NCBI RefSeq assembly: GCF_037976825.1 | Contig: NZ_CP150269.1 | Span: 1,345,501-1,409,500, forward strand | DNA from: Paenibacillus sp. FSL K6-1330 | GTDB lineage: Bacteria; Bacillota; Bacilli; Paenibacillales; Paenibacillaceae | Reading direction: 5' to 3' | Length of the DNA stretch: 64,000 nucleotides | Shown: positions 43,756 to 51,973 of the stretch, piece by piece | Position numbering within the stretch: position 1 is the stretch's first letter | Layout: every line of letters starts with the position of its first letter | Notes under the pieces: model-generated | The model's input: only the letters and a program-made list of their open reading frames with translations | Databases searched by the model: none | What the model was told of the DNA's origin: nothing | Made by a program: the position numbers and the translations under genes

Positions 43756-45827
43756 ATGGAGAGGATTTCAAGACATCGCATTATCGGTTTGGATCGGGAA
43801 ATGAAGAGTTTTGGCTGACGGATTCCCGGGCGCAGACATCCATTTTTTTAATATCAGGGATTGGCGGTATTGGCAAAACAACGCTGTTGCTTCAGATGGC
43901 CCGCACGGCAAGGCAGTCCTCGGTGCGTTCTCTTTGGCTGGAAGGGCAAGGGGGCCTAACGACGTCGGGCGCTTTTCTGGCGAGTCTGGAGATGAGTCTT
44001 GCAACTGAATACGGCAGAACCAGGGATCCGGAATCCGCGCTGCTGCCATACATCGTTAACGAGCTTCAGCTGCAGCGTACCGTGTTGTTCATAGACAATG
44101 GTGAAGAGATCGCACAGCTGGAAGGGTGGCTGTTCTCCAGATTTCTTCCCGAGCTGAAGTCCGCCCGCGTGTTGATCGTTTGTGCCTCACGCAATGGATT
44201 GCCGCTCAAGTGGCAGACGAATCCGGAATGGAAATCCCAATTGCATAGGTTCCCTTTGCGGCTGTTTACGCGAGAAGAGGTCTACGATTATTTAGGCGGC
44301 AGCGGCTTGGGTGTGGAAATGCAAAGGGGTATTGCCGAGAAGACGGAAGGCCATCCGTTGTCGCTTGCTTTGACCGTGGATCTGCTGCTTTCCGAATCTG
44401 CGGAACAGTGGAATGTATGGCGAGAGGTTCCGGCTGTATTGAGCGCCGAATTTTTGCGGGAAGCGGCTTCTCCCGGCGTGTACCGTGCGCTGACGGTTTT
44501 GTCGCTTCTGCCTGCAGCCGACGAGAAGCTGCTGAACCGGTTGTTGGACGCACCCTTGGAAGGGGCAGACTATTACCAGTTGAGGGGACTTTCGTTTGTA
44601 CGGGATACGGTGGATGGAATATCGCTGCACCAGGTCGTCGCTCGAATGTTGCGGGATGATTTCGCGCGCAGAAATCCCGCACAATTCGAAGCGGTTCGCC
44701 ATCAGGCGTTCGTTCTGCTGGCAGAACGATTCCATTCGGTCGATCAACGGATGCAGATGCGCCTGAGCGCCCACATCTTGGAGCTGTACCGCGAATTTCT
44801 ACCCTCTGCCCATGCGTATGCCAATTTCGCATCTAGCCTAAAGCCCGGCGAACAGAAACCGTTCGGGCAGGAGGATCTGCCGTATTTGCAGCGTTTTTTG
44901 AAGGCCTCTATTCTCGGTTCCGACTGGCAGTCCGAACTGGTTGAACCTGCCGATTGTCCGGTTGTGTTGGAGGAGATTGCAGCTCATTTTCCTGAAGGAA
45001 TCTTTATCGTGCGGGACGAAAAAGGGATGCCGCTGGCTTTTTGCGCAGGCGTATGGCTGCATGCCTTGAGTTTGCCATTGTTGGAACGATATGCGCCTGG
45101 GTGCAGAGGGATGTTGGGAGAAGAGGTTTCTTCGCTGCATCGGCTTCCTCCGGAGGCAGCCGATACGATATTTGTGCTGTTATCCGCGGTGAATTCCGAA
45201 CAGTCCTTGTATCGTCCCGCGGAGCTGGGCGCTTTGCTGATGCAGCAATGGCTGGTTCACATGACTGGCGGCCTGCGGGGGATTTTGGCGGCGGGGGATC
45301 CGCAGTTGAATTCCTTATTGTCGATCCTGGGATTCAAAGCGTACGGGAAAGCGACGGGATATGCGGGCATCGAATTGACGACATGGGAGCTGGATTTTAG
45401 GCAAACGACCTTTGATCAGTGGATTCAGCGGATCATACGGCAAACGGAGACAGCAGCAGGTCAACCGACATATCAACGGGAAGATGAGGTTCCTCCGGCC
45501 ATTGATAGAAGCGAAATGAAGCTAATACTGGATGGACTGTTCGACCCGGACAAGCTGGAGGAACTCCCTGTCAAGCGGCGGTTGGGTTGGAGCGGGGCGC
45601 AGGTGAGAACCATAATCCAAGAGATTCTGGCCGACCCACGTTCGAGGGAACCTTTGACGCTATTGGAGAAGGAAATTCTAATCGCAAGTTATCTGCGTAA
45701 GGACAGGAACAAAAACCAGCTCGCAGCATCCTTCCATATGAGCAGAGCCACCTTTTACCGCCATACGCGTTTAGCAGAAAAGCATCTGGCTTTTGTGCTA
45801 AGCGATTTGGTGAGGTCAGGGTTCTGA
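43756..45827 (+). pseudogene. STAND-type ATPase regulator with frameshift near the N-terminus
   Basis: ATG 43756 opens MERISRHRIIGLDREMKSF and then hits TGA at 43816. The frame one base over is open upstream of 43816 and continues WLTDSRAQTSIFLISGIGGIGKTTLL (split: P-loop GIGGIGKTT near 43857-43882) to 45827. Adding one T to the TTTT at 43809-43812 joins the two into a normal ~690-residue protein. Beyond the P-loop come a Walker-B-like VLFIDNGEE, winged-helix/superhelical segments, and a C-terminal helix-turn-helix (NQLAASFHMSRATFYRHTRL). This is the pattern of LuxR/MalT-like STAND regulators. Real mutation or homopolymer sequencing error cannot be told apart here. Confidence 0.72.
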
Positions 45828-45894
45828 GCACACTAGATAAGATATAGGATCAAATAGCCCGTTTATGTGAGCTCCTGCATAGGATTCCCAGCGG

Positions 45895-45925
45895 AAAAAC
45901 GCATCTCTGTAGGAGGTGCGTTTCT
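45895..45925 (+). terminator. Terminator of STAND ATPase gene
   Basis: AAACGCATCTC / GAGGTGCGTTTC stem; near copy of the hairpin at 10669. Confidence 0.75.
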
Positions 45926-46148
45926 TGTGATCTGTTTGATTAGAGATACACTATAATGTCAACCAAGGCTGTCACTATACTAGAGACAATAGAGCATATT
46001 GGGGCTTCTGAACCATATTAGAACATGAAAGGCCCCAATCCTCCAGCTTGTAAACTCCAATGCCTTTGATATGAAGGACTCTGGAACCTTTTCCATATCC
46101 TAGAAGATAGGTACAATAAGGTCCAATGAAATATTGGAGAGGATGCAA

Positions 46149-47210
46149 ATGCCTAGAATACTCGTTCCGCCCGAGGTATTGATTCGGGTATCGGAGGAAG
46201 CCGCCAGGGCAGCGGAAGAGCTGGAAACGACCAAGAATCGGCTGGACCAGCAGATTACGTATATGATGTCTTCGTGGGAAGGAACGACCCGTTCGCGGTT
46301 TTTTGAAGATTTTCAGCACGCCCACGGCGAAATGAATAAAACGATTGAACATCTGCGGATCATCGGCCAGGAGTTGAAAACCATTGCCTTTCGGTTTATT
46401 TCAGCCGATATGCATGAAGATCTCATGCTCGCGGCAGCTGCAGCGAGCGCTGCTAATGAACCCAAAACGTTCTGGGACCATGCGGGGGACTTCTGGCAGG
46501 GGCTGCAGACCGGTGCCAAGACCGTGGCCAATTCGGTAAAGGATACGGCGACCTCCTTAGTAGAAGATCCGCTTGACACCGCTAAGGATATGGCCTATAA
46601 CATGACCATCGGGGCAGTCGAAGAGGTCGTCGACACGGCGGTTTGGGGAGGCAAAATGATCTTTGATGCCGACACCCAGGAGAAATTCGCCGCAGACGTC
46701 GAGGCGTCGGGCGGTGCGTTCAATTTTGCCGGACAGCAAGCAGCCATGACGATCGCCGGCTTGGTCGGACGCCGGTTTGGCGTGAAGACTCACCCACACC
46801 TGAAGCATGATTCGGGTGGGGATGGGGGGAAGGTTGGAGGGCAGCCGAAGTCTGTGTTTGAGAATGGTCGAGCGTCAATTGAAACATTCAAGTCAAATCC
46901 AAAAGTTTTCAGTGGTAAATCAGCCGAAGAAATTTCAAAGATGTTAGAAGATGAAGGATACCAAGTTTCGGTTCAGGCTTCTAAAAAATCAAGATCAGGT
47001 GCAAAAATAATTAATATTCACAACACTGGAAGCGAGAAAAATATAACGCAAATGCAGGTTTCACCTGGTGGAGGAAGGCACGGGGATAGTCCATACGTTA
47101 AAATAAGCACGAGTGATCAAGGAATTATTAAAATTGTCGATGGTTCTGAGAATGTGTATAAAACTGACGGTGCAGAAACTGCAACTATTATCTTTACAGG
47201 GAGGGAATAG
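46149..47210 (+). CDS. WXG100-type polymorphic toxin, intact
   Basis: 353 residues. Residues 1-90 are the WXG100 helical hairpin with W43-E44-G45 and the downstream TRSRFFEDFQHAHGEM block, closely similar to the broken gene at 11928. Residues 90-220 are a helical pre-toxin region (AKTVANSVKDTATSLVEDP). After the junction HLKHDSGGDGG (near 222) comes a C-terminal domain of ~125 residues with QVSPGGGRHGDSPYVKI, which I cannot assign; an RNase of the BECR type is a guess. Type VII secretion is expected; no ess/yuk genes are in the window. GC falls sharply after the junction. Immunity gene follows after 1 base. Confidence 0.82.
   Translation: MPRILVPPEVLIRVSEEAARAAEELETTKNRLDQQITYMMSSWEGTTRSRFFEDFQHAHGEMNKTIEHLRIIGQELKTIAFRFISADMHEDLMLAAAAASAANEPKTFWDHAGDFWQGLQTGAKTVANSVKDTATSLVEDPLDTAKDMAYNMTIGAVEEVVDTAVWGGKMIFDADTQEKFAADVEASGGAFNFAGQQAAMTIAGLVGRRFGVKTHPHLKHDSGGDGGKVGGQPKSVFENGRASIETFKSNPKVFSGKSAEEISKMLEDEGYQVSVQASKKSRSGAKIINIHNTGSEKNITQMQVSPGGGRHGDSPYVKISTSDQGIIKIVDGSENVYKTDGAETATIIFTGRE
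46801..46832 (+). repeat. Toxin-junction repeat, copy 2
   Basis: TGAAGCATGATTCGGGTGG then GATGGGGGG, counterpart of 12624-12655. It marks the change from the conserved carrier part to the variable toxin domain. Confidence 0.75.
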
Positions 47211-47211
47211 A

Positions 47212-47643
47212 GTGATAGACAATGATTCACCAATTATACCATGGGTTGGACTTGGCGGAATTAAACTTTATAGTCATGTAAGTCAATTTTACGATTTAAT
47301 TGATAAGCTGGATGAAAAGTCATCGTTGTTAGTGAAATTCTTTGTAAGATATGAAATTAAAGATTCTGTAGATTTGTGGTTCAATTTATTGAATGGAAAG
47401 CTCTTTAAGATAACTGCGTCTAAAGGATACAATGGATTATTATTTGATAGAATTCATATCGGCATGCATATTGATGAGGTGCTTCAAATAGAGCCAAGTT
47501 TTGAATACGATGATTTTGAAGAAGTCTATGTAAGCCCCAAAGGGGTGTTTATTGAAACTGACCCTATTGAGCAAACAGTATTGTGGATATCGGTATATGT
47601 TAAAGAACTAGATGATGATGATTTTGAAAGGGGAAATTGGTGA
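47212..47643 (+). CDS. Putative immunity protein for the WXG100 toxin
   Basis: 143 residues, acidic (ELDDDDFERGN at the end), no signal or membrane segment. GTG 47212 follows the toxin stop by one base and has GGGAGGG 6 bases upstream inside the toxin gene, so translation is coupled. The IGMHIDEVLQIEPSFEYDDF block looks like a small alpha/beta fold; family not recognised. Low GC like the toxin domain. Confidence 0.68.
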   Translation: MIDNDSPIIPWVGLGGIKLYSHVSQFYDLIDKLDEKSSLLVKFFVRYEIKDSVDLWFNLLNGKLFKITASKGYNGLLFDRIHIGMHIDEVLQIEPSFEYDDFEEVYVSPKGVFIETDPIEQTVLWISVYVKELDDDDFERGNW

Positions 47644-47711
47644 TTAAAAATCTTCTGTGTTCGTTCTATTCATGAGATCGAGTCTGAGACTAAGAACTTT
47701 TGATGAACTTT

Positions 47712-47757
47712 GAAGGCTTATTCCAACTTGAAAATGAGTTAGGGACAAGCTTTTTTT
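47712..47757 (+). terminator. Terminator of toxin/immunity pair
   Basis: AAGGCTT..CCAACT / AGTTaGG..AAGCTTTTTTT. Sequence-related to the hairpin at 48418 on the far side of the next gene. Confidence 0.75.
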
Positions 47758-47826
47758 ATGTATAATACCTATAACAATCTAAGATATGTATAGACTAAGT
47801 GATTTATTGGATTAGGGGTACCGGAC

Positions 47827-48363
47827 ATGTTTACTATTTCCTTTAAAGCATATGATAATTTTGATGATATTAAACAAATGTCTGCTAAACAATTTGACCA
47901 GACAAAACAAGATATAGAAGGAATCATTGAACTAAATTTTAATGGCAATAAATACGGATTGTTCTTCGATGATTGTCCTTTTGGCGAGGAAAGGCTTGTT
48001 CGATGGTTTGTTGACTTATTAACGATTGCAAAAAAAATAAAAGAGCATAATTATGTTGCGTATCGAATTCCAGATAGTTCAAACCTATGGCTTGAATTTA
48101 TTTTGCAGGGAAAAGAGCTAAGTGTAAGCCTAGTAGAGGATGTTGATCGACAATCAATAATAGATCTATTTATTTATAAACCATACAAGGAATTTACGTA
48201 TTCACAATGGAAGGGAAGTATAATCAACACAGTTTCTTTTGTGGAGGAGGTAATAATAAATTCAAGCAAGCTGCTAAATTTTATAGCTGTAATGAATCCT
48301 CAACTATTAAATAGCGAGAATATTCAACTATTAGAAAATAAAGTGCGTGAGCTAAGCTTATAA
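47827..48363 (+). CDS. Additional immunity-like protein, unknown family
   Basis: 178 residues, soluble, mixed alpha/beta, AT-rich. No family recognised. It sits between two related terminator hairpins, just after a toxin/immunity pair, which is where orphan immunity genes accumulate. Ribosome binding site is modest (TTAGGGG about 9 bases before ATG). Confidence 0.6.
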   Translation: MFTISFKAYDNFDDIKQMSAKQFDQTKQDIEGIIELNFNGNKYGLFFDDCPFGEERLVRWFVDLLTIAKKIKEHNYVAYRIPDSSNLWLEFILQGKELSVSLVEDVDRQSIIDLFIYKPYKEFTYSQWKGSIINTVSFVEEVIINSSKLLNFIAVMNPQLLNSENIQLLENKVRELSL

Positions 48364-48417
48364 TGATTTTTTTCTAGATCATCCCATTACAACTTACTAA
48401 ACTACTGATCATTGATT

Positions 48418-48462
48418 AAAGGCTTGTTCTAACTTAAAAATGGTTAGGAATAAAGCCTTTTG
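48418..48462 (+). terminator. Terminator of immunity-like gene, related to 47712
   Basis: AAAGGCTTGTTCTAAC / GTTAGGAATAAAGCCTTT stem with loop TTAAAAATG. Shares the AAGGCTT.TTC.AACTT.AAAATG.GTTAGG order with 47712-47757. Confidence 0.75.
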
Positions 48463-48720
48463 GCACGTGCAATCTATGGAAGTATTTTTTATCTTGTTTG
48501 ATCAATGTGGGGAAAGTTGTAAAATTTATGGCCGTTCCCCTCCATACCTGAATAGAGTAGAAGTTAAGCAAGTCAACCTTAAAATGGAAATGGACAATGG
48601 ATTTGAAAGGGAAATTTCATAAAGTGAATGTTGAGATAAAACAGTCCTCATTATGGATGATTCAATTGCTAATGATACGCATATCCCTTTTACTCCATAA
48701 TATTGAATAAGGTGAAAAAA
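48463..48720 (+). other. Probable relic of an immunity-type gene
   Basis: An open stretch inside the 60-codon frame ending at 48622 has protein-like content (VKQVNLKMEMDNGFEREIS) but no start signal; that frame begins within the terminator hairpin. Likely a 3' fragment left by module turnover. Nothing else is visible here. Confidence 0.3.
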
Positions 48721-48843
48721 TTGAATATAGAAGAACTAAAGGCAGCACTCTCTGGATCGAATACTGAGGGCGAATATAGGGAAGTCGTAAGATAGCAGCT
48801 AAAAAAACGAGAAGCTAGAGCGCAAATAACATTACCAACTTAA
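48721..48843 (+). pseudogene. Gene fragment with in-frame TAG
   Basis: TTG start with AAGGTG about 7 bases upstream; reads NIEELKAALSGSNTEGEYRE, then TAG at 48793-48795, then QLKKREARAQITLPT and TAA. The continuation in the same frame suggests a short remnant of a larger protein that has acquired a nonsense codon. Family unknown. Confidence 0.4.
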
Positions 48844-48924
48844 GCAGCCAATCATATAACCTCCCTAATACCTCCGCCAGAGCACAACTAAAGAGAAGCC
48901 TTTCCCTAACCAATACTACCCCTC

Positions 48925-48980
48925 AAAAAAAGACGTGACATTGAACTGACCGCTCCCCAGCGATCCTTCCATTCACGTCT
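48925..48980 (-). terminator. Terminator of pucR-type gene
   Basis: Minus strand GAGACGTGA / TCACGTC outer arms with inner ATCGCT-GGGGAGCGGT structure and seven T, just past the stop at 48993. Confidence 0.75.
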
Positions 48981-48992
48981 CTTTACCGTAGA

Positions 48993-50687
48993 CTACCCTT
49001 TATTCAGCAGCCGATAAAGCGTGAGCGCCAATTGAATCTGGAATAACTCGTCTGCGTTTTTTAAGTTGGAATTCAGCAGCTCTTTGATTTTGTCGATGCG
49101 ATAGATAAAGGTGTTGCGGTGGATGAACATCGCCTTGGCCGCTTCCGTTACGTTCTGGTTGTGCATGAAATAGTATTCCAGCGTGGAGATGAAACTGGTG
49201 TTGAACGTTTGATCATGGTGATGGATGACGCCAAGCGTGTTGTGGAAGAACTCTTCCATCTCGGCAGGCTTGATATTGGAATCGAGAAAATGATAGACGG
49301 CATAATCCTCAAAATGGGAGATGATCCGAATGTCTTTGAATCGCTGCATCAATCGCATCGCTTCCTGGGCCTCGAAGAAGCTTCGATGAAGCGAGGAGAA
49401 CGCCTTATACTGACTGCCAATACCGATTAGAAACTGCGTTTTCTTCATTTCTCGGGTCAATAGCTCGACCAGCTCAAGGGCGAAAGCTTTTGTTTCGTTG
49501 ACGGTAACCGGCGGTTTATTCTCATTCTTCCCGACTAATATGATGATCTGCTGACTTCGGTAGTAACACGTAAGCTCCCCGTTCGCTTTACTGGACAAGC
49601 CGTGGATCAGGTTGACGCATTTCTTCACCATATGCTCCAGTTCGTATTTTCGGTACACGATATCCTTATAGCTTTCCAGAAGGGTCGGTTCGATATGAAC
49701 GACCATGCAGTAATAGGTATAGTTGATATTCAGCCCGTGTAGATCCGACTGCGAGTGCAGCGTCTCGGTCGAGGTGATGCTGCCGGACAGCAGGTCGTCA
49801 AAGAAATCGTGTCGGATTTTGAGCTTGACTTCCTCCAGCTCTTTCGCCTTCATGCGATCGAGAGCCAGAATGGTAGAGCCGTGCTCTAACGCTAAATTAT
49901 CCATTGCCGTTAGCTTGCGAACGGTTTGGAAGACGACAATGTATCCGTACACATGGCTGGACACCGAGATCGGCATGATGCGGCATTTGAAGGTTTGATG
50001 CTTGTGGTCGTAGTCGCGCTGGATCGATTTCTTGATTTCGCTTACGTATGTCGGGATCGCCTCGGTAAACTCGGACGGGAAGATGGGCCTGTTCTTCTGG
50101 ACCGACAAGAACTCATGCAGCTGCGTCTTATTATCCGGATGGTCTGTATAGCAGAGCAAATTCCAATCCCGATCAAGAATCAGGATCGGATTATGGACGA
50201 TGTCGGCTAGCTCCGCCGAAATTTGTTCGATGCCGCCCCCTTCCAGCGGAATTTTGAACAGCGCATTATGCAGGTCGAGCGATCTGCGATTCAGCGCGTC
50301 ATAATCGGCATTGGTCTTCTCATTAATGATCGCGATCACCTTGGAGAGCGTGTATTCAAAAGGGAGCTCCAGTAGCGGAAGCCCATACTTGTTCGCCAGA
50401 TCAATCATGTTTTGCGGAATTCGGTCAAAATAGCGTTTCATTTTGATACACAGTCCCGCGCAATTGTTCGCGGCCAATTCATGAATGACCCGATTCTGCA
50501 GCTCCTCGCTATCTTTAAAAATATATCCGGTGGATAAGAGCAGCTCATTCGAAGCAAGCCAATCGAATACATCCGGATTTTCAATAATATTCACAATGGA
50601 TATTTGGTGATCAATTCCTGCCGCACCTGCAACGAGTTTAATGCCTTCGATCGCTTTGATCTGAAGGATGTCCCTGATAGTTAGCAT
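48993..50687 (-). CDS. PucR-family purine catabolism regulator
   Basis: 564 residues from ATG 50687 (MLTIRDIL). N-terminal PucR domain about 1-125 (LLLSTGYIFKDSEELQ), GGDEF-like middle domain, and C-terminal PucR helix-turn-helix (NVTEAAKAMFIHRNTFIYRI). An upstream extension to 50768 lacks a ribosome binding site. PucR relatives activate purine/allantoin catabolic genes in Bacillus. Divergent from the allH-allF-allG operon, which is its likely target (inference). Confidence 0.9.
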   Translation of the reverse strand: MLTIRDILQIKAIEGIKLVAGAAGIDHQISIVNIIENPDVFDWLASNELLLSTGYIFKDSEELQNRVIHELAANNCAGLCIKMKRYFDRIPQNMIDLANKYGLPLLELPFEYTLSKVIAIINEKTNADYDALNRRSLDLHNALFKIPLEGGGIEQISAELADIVHNPILILDRDWNLLCYTDHPDNKTQLHEFLSVQKNRPIFPSEFTEAIPTYVSEIKKSIQRDYDHKHQTFKCRIMPISVSSHVYGYIVVFQTVRKLTAMDNLALEHGSTILALDRMKAKELEEVKLKIRHDFFDDLLSGSITSTETLHSQSDLHGLNINYTYYCMVVHIEPTLLESYKDIVYRKYELEHMVKKCVNLIHGLSSKANGELTCYYRSQQIIILVGKNENKPPVTVNETKAFALELVELLTREMKKTQFLIGIGSQYKAFSSLHRSFFEAQEAMRLMQRFKDIRIISHFEDYAVYHFLDSNIKPAEMEEFFHNTLGVIHHHDQTFNTSFISTLEYYFMHNQNVTEAAKAMFIHRNTFIYRIDKIKELLNSNLKNADELFQIQLALTLYRLLNKG

Positions 50688-51031
50688 TCTTAACACACAC
50701 CTTTGTTTTTGTTCTTCATTGTGCAATGTGCACAGCGAATACGCTAAGTTTTTAGTTTCGCTGTACAATGACCGGAGCGTAGCCCTGGATTACAATAAGG
50801 GTGTCAGGAGCGGTTTGTAACTTCAACTGTGATATAATTCACAAAACATCCTTTTGGCTGTGGAAAGTCATTCACCTGTTATACGTTCGACGTTTATATA
50901 CCGGCTGAATTTGAATTCAGTATAGCATCTTAGGTCATTTATCCACAACTAAGGCATGGCCGATCCAAGGTGAATGAGGCCTTCAAAGGGATAGCCTGAC
51001 AAAAGACAGCGTTTGTCCATTTGTAAGCTAA
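50688..51031. promoter_or_regulatory. Divergent intergenic region, pucR-type / all operon
   Basis: Gap of about 340 bases between divergent genes. Holds TATAAT at 50833-50838 on the plus strand without a good -35, as expected for an activator-dependent promoter. AAGGAGG at 51030-51036 at its end belongs to the allH-like gene. I do not see a recognised PucR box. Confidence 0.45.
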
Positions 51032-51043
51032 GGAGGCGATATA

Positions 51044-51970
51044 ACGGGAAGCTGCGGGAATAGAACCAGTACAGAAGCGGTTTGTGTTGTAAGCGCCGCC
51101 ATCTCTTGCGATGCGGGGTTCCTTCAACAAATAAGAAGCTTGAAATTCCATGGGACGGTACACAGCATCTTTGATCGAACGGTGAACCTGAGGTGCCGGA
51201 CGAACGGTGAACTATATACACTTGCCACTGACAACGTGGACAACGCTCCGAATACGCTGGTCACGGACATCGCGAGTTTTTCCAAACGGGGGCTGACGAT
51301 TGGAGATCAGTTCTACGCGGAGGGAGATCGGTTATGCGTAGGGAAGAATGCAGCCATTATGCTTCAGCAAGTCCATGTATGGCGGAGTAAGCTCCCACCC
51401 TATCCGGAAGACGAAGAAGTCTTAAGAAACCATGTAGCTGCAGCGCAGTCATGGATTGAAGCTCACGGCAAGGCCGGCGGGATGAAGCGAGCGGCTGAGA
51501 CCGGAAATCCTTTTGATCAGGAAATGGAGAGATTGCTGAGGGAACGCTCGACGGGACTTCTTGAAGCGCTGTCCAAAGGTGAAGTGAGTCTTGCATCTCA
51601 TTATGCAATTCAACTAATCGGCTTGGGTCCGGGTCTGACTCCGTCGGGCGACGATTTCTTGGTAGGATTGTTTGCCGTTATGAATCTAACGAATGGTCCG
51701 CTGTTCAAGATCCGCCACGTGTGCGAGCAAGTTGTGGCGGCATCGGCTGATAGGAGCAATCCCATTAGCTATATGGCTTTAATGAAAGCCGCAAGCGGCC
51801 AGGTAAGGGAATCCATAGGTGATTTCATGAACCATATGATCCATGGCAGTAAGACTGAAGTTATATCTAGCTTATCCAGGGTACTTGATATCGGTTCTAC
51901 ATCAGGAACGGATATCGCGCTCGGGCTGGTGAATGGCTTGAAGCTTAGCATAGAAAGCAATGGGAGGTAA
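51044..51970 (+). CDS. allH: DUF2877 protein, AllH-type subunit of oxamate carbamoyltransferase
   Basis: Cytoplasmic protein. The core from TTG 51140 is 276 residues with the DUF2877 pattern QLIGLGPGLTPSGDDFLVGL and the FHGTVHSIFDRTVNL opening. The same frame is open upstream to a perfect AAGGAGG at 51030-51036, where the codon at proper distance is ACG (51044), not ATG; the extra 32 residues (TEAVCVVSAAISCDAGFLQQ) look coding. I therefore extend the gene and mark the start as uncertain: ACG or ATA initiation, or a mutated start with TTG 51140 as fallback. AllF, AllG and AllH form the oxamate carbamoyltransferase in allantoin degradation (recent work on E. coli FdrA/YlbE/YlbF). Confidence 0.7.
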   Translation, partial: TGSCGNRTSTEAVCVVSAAISCDAGFLQQIRSLKFHGTVHSIFDRTVNLRCRTNGELYTLATDNVDNAPNTLVTDIASFSKRGLTIGDQFYAEGDRLCVGKNAAIMLQQVHVWRSKLPPYPEDEEVLRNHVAAAQSWIEAHGKAGGMKRAAETGNPFDQEMERLLRERSTGLLEALSKGEVSLASHYAIQLIGLGPGLTPSGDDFLVGLFAVMNLTNGPLFKIRHVCEQVVAASADRSNPISYMALMKAASGQVRESIGDFMNHMIHGSKTEVISSLSRVLDIGSTSGTDIALGLVNGLKLSIESNGR

Positions 51971-51973
51971 AGC

